Source of the DNA: Polaribacter sp. IC073
GTDB taxonomy: Bacteria; Bacteroidota; Bacteroidia; Flavobacteriales; Flavobacteriaceae
Length of the DNA: 64,000 bases
Direction: 5' to 3'
Assembly (NCBI RefSeq): GCF_007997075.1
Contig: NZ_VORS01000009.1
Location: 1 to 64,000 of the forward strand
Shown piece after piece: positions 47,640 through 55,079 of the stretch. A model generated the notes under the pieces. It saw only the letters and a program-made list of their open reading frames with translations. It was not told the origin of the DNA and did not search any database. The position numbers and the translations under genes are program-made. How positions within the stretch are numbered: the first letter of the stretch is position 1; each line of letters starts with the position of its first letter.

Positions 47640-50464
47640 TGATTATTATTCTTAGAAATTGATAAGTGATATGCTTTTGTAGCAAGCTCTTTTACCTTGC
47701 TATTCTTAAACTTATTTAACGGTAATAATACCGATGTTAATCTCTTGTTATTAGACGCTTCAACATATCTAATAACAAGAATTCTCAATTTAAAACTACC
47801 TAAAGTTACAATTCTATTGAGAAATTTTTTCTCTTTTATGATCTTCAAATTTATTATTGAAGATTTATAATGACTATCATCAACCACATAATATTCTATA
47901 ATTGGCAATACCATTGTTTTTATTTTGTGCTGTAAAATATTATCTAAAAACTCTAATGAATTTATTTTAGCTTCCTTAATTTTACTCTGTATACCAACAT
48001 ACGTCATTTTAATATCTTCTTCATTATAAATTAAACTTAAGAGATTAAAAATGCATTTTATATTAGCGTCTAGTAAAATTTCTAATTCTGAAACAAGATT
48101 TTTTCTGGACAGGTAAACTTCATTATTACTTTCTCTTACCTCATCTAACACATCCTTTTGAATTAAATGCTCTATAGAAGCTATGATTTCTAAGGTATTT
48201 TTATAATAATTACTTTCTCTTAAAATCTGATTCTTAATAACTCTAGCACTCACAGATAAATTTGTGTTCTTCTTAAGAATTTTAGTTAAAGAATTAGAAG
48301 CAGACAACCTTGTAATGGCATTTTTATTTCTTAAAAGACGTAATAAAATTCTTACAGCTTTTTCATTTTTAAAAGATTCTACAATTTTTGGAATGTACTT
48401 TTTGGTAGAAGGCTTTAGCGTTCCGTTATTGTCTAATTTAAGAATATAGTCAATAATTTTTGGTCCATAATTTCTCAAGGCTCTTATCGCCCTTTTTCTA
48501 TGTTTTTTTTCTGATAATGAATTAAGCAAATCCTTTATAAAAATTTCGTCAGACGTAATACCTGCAGAAATTGTTGCAAATTTGGCTATGTAAGCATTGT
48601 CATCTTTAAGATACTTTATAATTATGTGGTAATTCTTTGTCATTCTTGCATACGCAATACTCATTAACAAACCTGCTAAAATTTCTTTTCTTTCAGACAA
48701 TATACCCTTATTTAAAGCGATCACTTTTTCATCTAATCTATTAACAACAGTATATTTATCACCTAACTTAGCGTTGTTAAAACTTTGTTTCGCTAAAGAT
48801 AATAAGGCTCCGTTTGCGATGTATTCATTTTCATGATTTAGATATTTATTAAAAAAAGATTCATCTGTAATTGGCGAATGCGCTAAAATATAATCTAGCG
48901 CTATAAATACTAAAAGATCATCTTTTTCATAAACTAACTTTTCAACTTTATCTAAAATATCAATCCCTTCAAAAGAGTCTAAATACTCAATAGCTTTTGC
49001 GTTAATCTTTTTAGAAGGATGTTCTAAAAGTTTAATTACAGCAGTGTTAAAAGAAGATTCTTTGTAGTCTCTTAATCTTTCTAATGCGTTAAGAATAGAT
49101 TCTTCATCACCGTTTACAAAAATATTTTTTATATCGGTAATGGTATTTTCATTCTTTTTATTTTTATTAAATTCAGATGATAGCGTTTTTTGAATATTCT
49201 CTTTAAAAGATGAAAAATAAGCCTCTCTTAAACGATAAATAAATAAGATCCAAACAAAAGTAAATAGTAAAATAATAACAGTAATGTACGTGGTATCTAA
49301 GTCTAATTTTTTTATCAAAAAGAGCAATAAAAACCCAGCAAAACCTGTTGCCAAACTATCTATAACAACATCAATATAAGATTTTGCTTGATTTTTAACC
49401 TGAATAGGAATTGGCATAATAGACAATTCTATTGCTGCCTTATTTACAGACTGTTTAGCGCTACCATCAATTGCCTTAATAATTATTAAAACCCAAAGTT
49501 CAGGGAAAGTTAAAAATAGTAAACAACCAAACGCAATTGTTAGCGGAAGTATCAATAAAGTAGAAGAAACGCCTAATCTGGTTAGAATTTTATTCGTTAA
49601 AAATAATTGGATTACTAGTGCAACAACATTAAACGTTGAAAACCAAAAACCAAAAAAAGCTGCTAAATCATCTGAATCTGGCATCGCTTTTTGAGCAAAA
49701 TCACTAAACTGAAAATCGACTAATTTTGCTACAACAACACCTATACCTGTTATCAAAGCGATATAAGTTAAGTGTTTAGATTTTGAAATTAAACGCAATG
49801 AGGAACTTTCTAAGTTCTCTTCATTAGCAATTACTTGTTTTCTTTTAAAAGAATTTAAAAATTTAATTTTTGAATGGTATATTTTTTTTAATAGCGGAAT
49901 GCAAACTAAAATTAATATAGCAGCAAGAAAAATAGCAAACTCGTTTCCAAAATTAGTAGCGATGATACTGGTTAGATAACCTCCAAAAATTCCTCCTGCA
50001 ATAGCTCCGGCTCCTATAAAACCGAAATTTCTTTTTGCTTCTCTTGCGTTAAAAACCATGTTTGCAAACAACCAAAACTGCGATGTTGCAACCACGGCAA
50101 ATAAAGAAATAAAGACATAATAAAAATAGAGAATAAAATTATTAATAAGAGCATACCTAATTACTAAACTTAGTACTATAAAAGTAAAACTAAAAACAAT
50201 TAAAGAAATCACTGTTACCTTAACAAGAGAAAAGTTTCTAATTGCTTTATTATAAAAGTAAGAGGTTAGAACAGCTACACTAGCAACTAAAAGATACCCA
50301 AAAGGTAAGTTATCTGCGCCTAACTTAGAAACAAAAAGGGCATTTACAGTTGGCTTTACAATTAGTAAAACGGTAATAATTATAAAAATATAAAAGAACA
50401 TTAAAAAAGAGATGCGTATTTCATCATCTCTTAATCCGAATGTTTTAGTTATTAGTTTCTTCAC
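47636..50464 (-). CDS. ATP/ADP translocase-like (NTT/MFS) transporter fused to HEAT repeats
   Basis: The 942-residue protein has about twelve membrane helices in residues 15-420. The segment SQFWLFANMVFNAREAKRNFGFIGAGAIAGGIFGG resembles the FW...AKR...G region of NTT nucleotide transporters. Residues about 440-940 are alpha-helical repeats of HEAT type (ILNALERLRDYKE, AIRALRNYGPKIIDYI, AVRILLRLLRNKNAITRLSASNSL). NTT proteins exchange ATP for ADP in plastids and intracellular parasites; homologues with HEAT tails occur in free-living bacteria, and their substrates are mostly untested. The key charged residues of true ATP carriers were not verified. It is co-directional with the second beta-lactamase-fold gene, which ends 21 bases before this start. 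Confidence 0.8.
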   Translation of the reverse strand: MKKLITKTFGLRDDEIRISFLMFFYIFIIITVLLIVKPTVNALFVSKLGADNLPFGYLLVASVAVLTSYFYNKAIRNFSLVKVTVISLIVFSFTFIVLSLVIRYALINNFILYFYYVFISLFAVVATSQFWLFANMVFNAREAKRNFGFIGAGAIAGGIFGGYLTSIIATNFGNEFAIFLAAILILVCIPLLKKIYHSKIKFLNSFKRKQVIANEENLESSSLRLISKSKHLTYIALITGIGVVVAKLVDFQFSDFAQKAMPDSDDLAAFFGFWFSTFNVVALVIQLFLTNKILTRLGVSSTLLILPLTIAFGCLLFLTFPELWVLIIIKAIDGSAKQSVNKAAIELSIMPIPIQVKNQAKSYIDVVIDSLATGFAGFLLLFLIKKLDLDTTYITVIILLFTFVWILFIYRLREAYFSSFKENIQKTLSSEFNKNKKNENTITDIKNIFVNGDEESILNALERLRDYKESSFNTAVIKLLEHPSKKINAKAIEYLDSFEGIDILDKVEKLVYEKDDLLVFIALDYILAHSPITDESFFNKYLNHENEYIANGALLSLAKQSFNNAKLGDKYTVVNRLDEKVIALNKGILSERKEILAGLLMSIAYARMTKNYHIIIKYLKDDNAYIAKFATISAGITSDEIFIKDLLNSLSEKKHRKRAIRALRNYGPKIIDYILKLDNNGTLKPSTKKYIPKIVESFKNEKAVRILLRLLRNKNAITRLSASNSLTKILKKNTNLSVSARVIKNQILRESNYYKNTLEIIASIEHLIQKDVLDEVRESNNEVYLSRKNLVSELEILLDANIKCIFNLLSLIYNEEDIKMTYVGIQSKIKEAKINSLEFLDNILQHKIKTMVLPIIEYYVVDDSHYKSSIINLKIIKEKKFLNRIVTLGSFKLRILVIRYVEASNNKRLTSVLLPLNKFKNSKVKELATKAYHLSISKNNNH

Positions 50465-50485
50465 AGTTTACTTTAAATAAAAGAA

Positions 50486-51397
50486 CTATAAAGAACGTGC
50501 TTTTTTTAATACCTTTTCTAATGGTCTTACTAAATTTCTTATAATTTGCTCTCCGTAATCATTATCAATCAAAGCAACAATTATATATTTTCTTTCTGGT
50601 CCCCAAACTAATGCAGAGTCTGAGTGATAATTTCTCCATGAACCAGATTTTCTATAAACAGTTGCTTTTGGAGCAACTTTGTCTAAAGTATTTACAAATT
50701 TATGATGCAATTTAGGATCTTTCATAATCTCTAACATTTCTTTAGAACGTTCTGGACTTACTAAATTCCCCAAAGCTAATTGGTAATAAAAGCTACATAC
50801 TTGTCTTGTTGTAGCTGCATGACTTAAACCTTTTAACGGGTCTGGACTCCTTTTACCTTGCGCTGCATATCTCTTACCAACCCAAAGACCACCGCCAACC
50901 TCTTCATCATATAGCATATTTTTAGGAGCTCTTAAAACCTCTTCAATTTTTTGATACCCAAGCCTATCAATCATTCTTGTAGATGCTTGGTTATTCGACT
51001 TACTAATCATTAATCGTAAATCTGTTTTAATTTCATCTGTGTACTCCATTTCTCCTTTATCGATAGCATCCATCGCCGCCAAAAGAATGGCTATTTTTGG
51101 CAAACTTGCAGCATACATCATAAAATTATCATTCATACCTGCATACTTAAAATTTGTAGGATCGCTTAAATCTACAATACCAATAGACATTTGCTTTCCT
51201 GCAACCAAACGCTTCCATTTTTTATTCGAATTTATTTCTTTTATCAATATTCTTTTTAATGCTGGGTTTTCAATCACTGCAATTTGGTCTATTTCATCTA
51301 CATGACTTATCGGCAAGCTACCTTGTCCGTAAATTATTGAAGAAAATATCAATAGGACTGCCGTTAATAAATGTTTCTTAATTTTTTTTGAATACAT
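50486..51397 (-). CDS. Class A beta-lactamase-fold serine hydrolase (paralogue 2)
   Basis: The 303-residue protein has a signal peptide (LLTAVLLIFSSIIYGQ) and all three active-site motifs: SLPK (Ser98, Lys101), SNN (134-136) in ISKSNNQAST, and KSG (250-252) in YRKSGSWRNYHSD. The size matches class A enzymes. MSIGIVDLSDPTNFKYAGMN parallels YSISVMDMSNPDNLKYAAHR in the 46326 gene, so the two are paralogues. It is first in a two-gene minus-strand unit with the NTT-HEAT transporter 21 bases downstream. A beta-lactam-hydrolysing role is possible but not the best guess, given the context. Confidence 0.87.
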   Translation of the reverse strand: MYSKKIKKHLLTAVLLIFSSIIYGQGSLPISHVDEIDQIAVIENPALKRILIKEINSNKKWKRLVAGKQMSIGIVDLSDPTNFKYAGMNDNFMMYAASLPKIAILLAAMDAIDKGEMEYTDEIKTDLRLMISKSNNQASTRMIDRLGYQKIEEVLRAPKNMLYDEEVGGGLWVGKRYAAQGKRSPDPLKGLSHAATTRQVCSFYYQLALGNLVSPERSKEMLEIMKDPKLHHKFVNTLDKVAPKATVYRKSGSWRNYHSDSALVWGPERKYIIVALIDNDYGEQIIRNLVRPLEKVLKKARSL

Positions 51398-51432
51398 CTT
51401 TATTTATTTTTATTAATAACGCCATATATAGT

Positions 51433-51465
51433 ACAATATTTATACCAGTTTGTATAAAAATATTG
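51433..51465. promoter_or_regulatory. Palindrome upstream of the beta-lactamase-like/transporter unit
   Basis: ACAATATTTATAC and GTATAAAAATATTGT form an interrupted inverted repeat, with a two-base insertion in one arm. It lies 36 bases before the ATG at 51397, a position suited to an operator or a leader hairpin. No regulator can be named. Confidence 0.35.
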
Positions 51466-51615
51466 TTAATCTTATCTAAAATAAAATTACTCATTATATC
51501 TCATTAAAAGAAATAAACTTTGAAACTCAAAGCTGTTTCGAAAAAACTAAAAAACAACAAATTAAGTAGCTAACTATCAATTCATCCTCGCTCTTATACA
51601 CCACTTTCTATGTTT

Positions 51616-51632
51616 TTGGCACGTTCTTTGGA
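51616..51632 (+). promoter_or_regulatory. Sigma-54-like promoter
   Basis: TTGGCACG-N4-TTGG has the -24 element of sigma-54 promoters intact and the right spacing to the -12 element, where TTGC would be ideal and TTGG is found. Predicted transcription start is near 51643, about 55 bases before the ATG at 51698. Confidence 0.5.
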
Positions 51633-51697
51633 AATACTAAATCAAATGCGAAAGCCGAAAAGCAATTAGAGTAGGCAAAACCCTAAAACCATATATT

Positions 51698-52609
51698 ATG
51701 AAAAAAGGTGTACTTATATTACTAGGAATGTTCTTGATGGTTTCTACTGTTGAAGCCAAAAACGGCAATTATTTATCGGAAAACATTAGAGGGAATTACG
51801 CTTATGAAAACTCTGTAAACTTTATAGAAAGAGGCGTTGAATTTTTTATTTTCACAAACGGAGATTTTGATTTTAACTCAAATTATAATGACACTTATTA
51901 TGACCATAACGGTATACGTGCTAGAAAAAGTGGTATAACCATAGAAAGAGATTACAAGGGTAGAATAAGACGTGTAGGTTCTGTATTTATTAATTATGAT
52001 TTTAGAGGAAATGTTTCTAGAGTTGGTACTATTTTTATGAGGTACTATAGAAATAGACTTACAGATGTTGGTAACTTAAGTGTCAAATATAATAGATACG
52101 GAGAACCTATTTTCTATGGAAATGTAAAGGATAATTACTATTACGATAACGGAATTAGAATAAACCTAAACATAGGAACTATCTGGAATTATAATGATGC
52201 TTATTTTTATAAAAGTGATTTTAGAAGAAGCTATACCAAGTTTAGAGAAGATAATAGATACTATTATTACAAGTCTAATAAAAAATACAAATCAGGTAAA
52301 AGAGGAAAAATTTTAAAAAGGAGAAAACCAGCAAACACGAATAGAAATAATAGAACGTATAAAAAGCATGATAATATTTCTTATAGAAAATCTGATAGCA
52401 AAAGAAAATCTGATGCTAAAATAAATAGAAGTTCGGAAACTAGAAGAAGAACTGCTAGTATAGATACGCAAAGAAGACCCGTGCGCACGAAAAAACCGGT
52501 TACAAGAAGAGCTAAATCTTCTAAAGATAGAAAAGAGAATACCAAAAAAAGTAGCACCAGAAGCAAATTTAATAAGATACAAAAAAAATCAACTCGAAAA
52601 AGAAGTTAA
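51698..52609 (+). CDS. Secreted repeat protein with basic tail, unknown function
   Basis: The 303-residue protein has a signal peptide (GVLILLGMFLMVSTVEA). The mature N-terminal part (about 25-180) is rich in Tyr, Asn and Gly, with a loose repeat of about 15 residues: RRVGSVFINYDFRGNVS, RVGTIFMRYYRNRLT, DVGNLSVKYNRYGEP. The last 110 residues are very rich in Lys, Arg, Ser and Thr, with almost no hydrophobic residues. I recall similar flavobacterial proteins behind sigma-54-like promoters but no function. The basic tail could bind polyanions such as LPS, DNA or teichoic-like polymers; that is a guess. Confidence 0.75.
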   Translation: MKKGVLILLGMFLMVSTVEAKNGNYLSENIRGNYAYENSVNFIERGVEFFIFTNGDFDFNSNYNDTYYDHNGIRARKSGITIERDYKGRIRRVGSVFINYDFRGNVSRVGTIFMRYYRNRLTDVGNLSVKYNRYGEPIFYGNVKDNYYYDNGIRINLNIGTIWNYNDAYFYKSDFRRSYTKFREDNRYYYYKSNKKYKSGKRGKILKRRKPANTNRNNRTYKKHDNISYRKSDSKRKSDAKINRSSETRRRTASIDTQRRPVRTKKPVTRRAKSSKDRKENTKKSSTRSKFNKIQKKSTRKRS

Positions 52610-52649
52610 AACGGGTGTTTATACTTACAACTAAAGTGATGGTTTAATG

Positions 52650-52657
52650 TACTTTTG
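52650..52657 (+). promoter_or_regulatory. -7 box preceding a possible small RNA
   Basis: TACTTTTG matches TAnnTTTG and lies about 70 bases before the terminator at 52724. There is no open frame between them. Confidence 0.3.
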
Positions 52658-52723
52658 TATTACGATATTTGAATTTATTTTTTATTAAATTAGAATCTAA
52701 TTGCAATAGAAAAAGTAGAAGTT

Positions 52724-52756
52724 AAACGCCCCATTTTAAAAAATGTGGCGTTTTTT
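52724..52756 (+). terminator. Intrinsic terminator
   Basis: AAACGCC-C-CATTTT pairs with AAAATG-T-GGCGTTT (a single C/T mismatch) and is followed by TTTATTTT. It ends either the gene at 51698-52609 or a short RNA started at the box at 52650. Confidence 0.75.
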
Positions 52757-52869
52757 ATTTTAAGATTCTAGAACAAGCAGAGTTGCTAATCGATAATGTT
52801 CTTCTTCTTTTACTTATATAGATTCTTTTTTAGACTAAGCTACTACTGTTTTTAAATTAATAGATGGAT

Positions 52870-53844
52870 TTAAATAACTCCGAAATCTTTAGCAATACCT
52901 ACTAAATGTGACAGATTATTAGCATTAAAATATTCTTTCAAAAAAACTTTAATCTTTTTTCAATTGCACCTGTACTCGAAGGAGAAATTTCCTTTTCTTT
53001 TAGTTTTATACTAATACCTTATTGCAATAAACCTTTAGACAAGTATTAAATTAAAAAATATCATAGGTTGTAAAATGAGAATAGCTAGTTATTCAACCGT
53101 AATTATCGTTTTCCTTTATCCTTATTGATTCTCTTAAGTGCGACCCTTTTAAAGCATTTTCTTTTGAATTATTTAACTATTTAACCTGCGCTGTATTATG
53201 GATAATTCTTGCCTTTGTTTTTAGAATGTTTATTGAATATTTTAGTAAGTTTTCTAAAGTTAAAATGGATTCTGGCTACTCTTTAAGCTCTTCATAAACA
53301 TTCGCAATGTTACTTATGTAAATGCTTTTTAATGTTTTTCTTTTTGAAATAGCAATCGCTTTATTAAAATAAGTAATTGCATCATCGTATAAAAATTGTT
53401 TTTTTTAATTGATTGCTAAACAATTATAAACAGAAGCTGTTGTTCTATCTCTTTTTCCGTTTATATATTTTAATGTTTCTACTACTATTGAATCACTTAT
53501 AGAATAACTTCCAAAATTAGATTCTATAATAGCTATATTTAGTAAAACCCTACCCGTTTGAATACTATCTTCTAATTGTATATATATTTTTTTTGATTGA
53601 TTGTTATAGTAAGAAGCACTATCTCTAAAACTCAACAAACCACTATAAGTTGCTGTTTTATAACACGATAGCGCTTCTCGTTCTAAGTTTTTATTTTGCT
53701 TTGCTTCTAAAAGTAATTTTTTAAAATAAAATAATGCTTTACTATTTTGTTTTTTTTACTGCAATGAATAACCTTTTTATAAATGCTATCAAAAGTTTTT
53801 TCTTGAAAATAAAATAAATTATTGTTTAGAAAAAAATAAAACAT
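52870..53844 (-). pseudogene. Decayed TPR/LuxR-type transcriptional regulator
   Basis: Translating the minus strand from ATG 53844 gives a signal-like start and EKTFDSIYKKVIHCSKK. A frameshift near 53745 then leads into TPR-like sequence (SKALFYFKKLLLEAKQNKN, YYNNQSKKIYIQLEDSI), read through in-frame stops at 53405-53407 and 53276-53278. More TPR follows (QFLYDDAITYFNKAIAISKR). After a further frame change and an apparent deletion of the membrane and linker part, a LuxR-type helix-turn-helix end remains: ISIKLKEKEISPSS and KEYFNANNLSHLVGIAKDFG. The original would be a membrane-anchored TPR regulator of about 500 residues, a type common in flavobacteria. It is clearly non-functional. Confidence 0.82.
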
Positions 53845-53906
53845 AAGAGGAATAAAGGTTTCAATTTTGCTTCTCTAAAATACTACAATTCTTGATTTAA
53901 AAAAGT

Positions 53907-54077
53907 TTAAATTCCTCCATTCTTTTTTTCTGTTTGATCATTGTCGTCTTCATCCGGGTCTCGTCCATCTTCACCCTCTGTTGCTAAAGTTTCTATTTTT
54001 ACAGGTTCATTCTTTAAACTTTCTTCTAATTCTGTACAAGAGGAAAAAATGCTGTTTACAAGTAATCTTTCGAACAT
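53907..54077 (-). CDS. Small acidic lipoprotein-like remnant
   Basis: A 56-residue frame reads MFERLLVNSIFSSC, then TELEESLKNEPVKIETLATEGEDGRD and a DEDDNDQTEKK tail. The FSSC lipobox and acidic mature part are typical of small lipoproteins found in front of TPR/LuxR-type regulators in flavobacteria. The signal region is short and poorly hydrophobic, and the frame begins just where the neighbouring fragment is broken (about 54078-54090). The 5' end has probably been lost or replaced. It may be a pseudogene. Confidence 0.5.
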   Translation of the reverse strand: MFERLLVNSIFSSCTELEESLKNEPVKIETLATEGEDGRDPDEDDNDQTEKKNGGI

Positions 54078-54090
54078 TAAAAAAATTTAA

Positions 54091-54282
54091 ACAACACAAG
54101 CTACAGGAGAAACTCAATTTTCTAGAGGTGGAAACCCATTAATTTGGTATGGAAAATTAGCAACTGGTAAAATAGATTTTTTTATGAACAGAGGAATTCA
54201 TCCGGCAACGTTAAAAAAGCTACACCCAATTACAGCATACATGATTAAAAAATACGTTTACACCGAAAACACATCAAATTAA
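54091..54282 (+). pseudogene. 5'-truncated gene fragment
   Basis: An open frame of 63 codons with protein-like composition (GETQFSRGGNPLIWYGKLA, KIDFFMNRGIHPATLKKL, HPITAYMIKKYV) runs from a stop at 54088-54090 to TAA 54280-54282 without a usable start codon. It is the 3' end of a larger gene whose beginning is missing. I cannot name the family. It abuts the lipoprotein remnant head to head, which marks a probable deletion or insertion junction at about 54078-54090. Confidence 0.5.
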
Positions 54283-54377
54283 AGATGTAAGACTAACATA
54301 AAAATACCCCCAAATAGTGTCTAACTTTTTAGGGGCAATGTAAAATGGTTTTTTTATTGTGTTGAAAATCTAAAGTT

Positions 54378-54809
54378 TTATTCTCCTGATGTCTCAAATA
54401 ATTGTAAAGAACTTGTGTTTTTAATTAGAACCTCTTCAGAGAAATCTCCATGTATTAATAAGTTGTTTTCATGACGTTGCACTAATTCTTTCATTTTTTT
54501 CCTATTTAAAAGAAGTATTGTTGCTTTTCCTGAATGATCTTTCTTCTCTAGAATATTTTCACCGTTAAACTCAACAATCCAATTACTTTCATGAATATTT
54601 TCTGTATAATCGAATTCAATCTTTGGCATTTTATAAAAGTTAATATCTTGAATATACCCTAAAACTACATTAACTCTTAAATTTCCTCCTTCTACTTTAT
54701 ATGCTTCTTTTAAACCAGCTTCTTTTAATGTAAATTTACTAAAACCTGGCTTATCCATTGTGATTTTTAATTGTCCTTCTGTTAAACTTACTTTTAAATT
54801 TTTCATCAA
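54378..54809 (-). CDS. Hypothetical beta-rich protein
   Basis: The 143-residue protein has no signal peptide or membrane helix. It alternates short strands with charged turns (LKVSLTEGQLKITMDKPG, GNLRVNVVLGYIQDINF, NWIVEFNGENIL) and ends with a helix (NRKKMKELVQRHENN). I do not recognise the family. A -7 box (54848-54855) lies 39 bases upstream, so it is likely expressed on its own. The start could be either of the first two methionines. Confidence 0.65.
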   Translation of the reverse strand: MMKNLKVSLTEGQLKITMDKPGFSKFTLKEAGLKEAYKVEGGNLRVNVVLGYIQDINFYKMPKIEFDYTENIHESNWIVEFNGENILEKKDHSGKATILLLNRKKMKELVQRHENNLLIHGDFSEEVLIKNTSSLQLFETSGE

Positions 54810-54847
54810 ATATTATTTTTAAATGTTAATATATCTCTATTTTAAAA

Positions 54848-54855
54848 CAAAAGTA
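54848..54855 (-). promoter_or_regulatory. -7 promoter box for the gene at 54378-54809
   Basis: TACTTTTG on the minus strand matches TAnnTTTG, about 39 bases before the ATG. Confidence 0.45.
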
Positions 54856-55026
54856 TGCAATGAATGTTTTTCTTTTTATGATATAAATCATACTACAAAA
54901 ATATTAACTTAAAGAATATCTAATCTTTTTTCATAAGTAATAGATTTTGGGTATTTAGAGTTGGATTATGGTTTATCTTGGGCGAAATAGATCTACCTAT
55001 AAAAGGTGCAGAACTATTCTAAACAA

Positions 55027-55057
55027 AAAAAGCAGCTAATAAAATTAGCTGCTTTTT
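55027..55057 (-). terminator. Terminator of ettA
   Basis: The stem AGCAGCTAAT/ATTAGCTGCT is flanked by A- and T-runs. On the minus strand it ends in Ts about 25 bases after the ettA stop. Confidence 0.88.
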
Positions 55058-55079
55058 GGTGAAATATTATTTCGAAATA

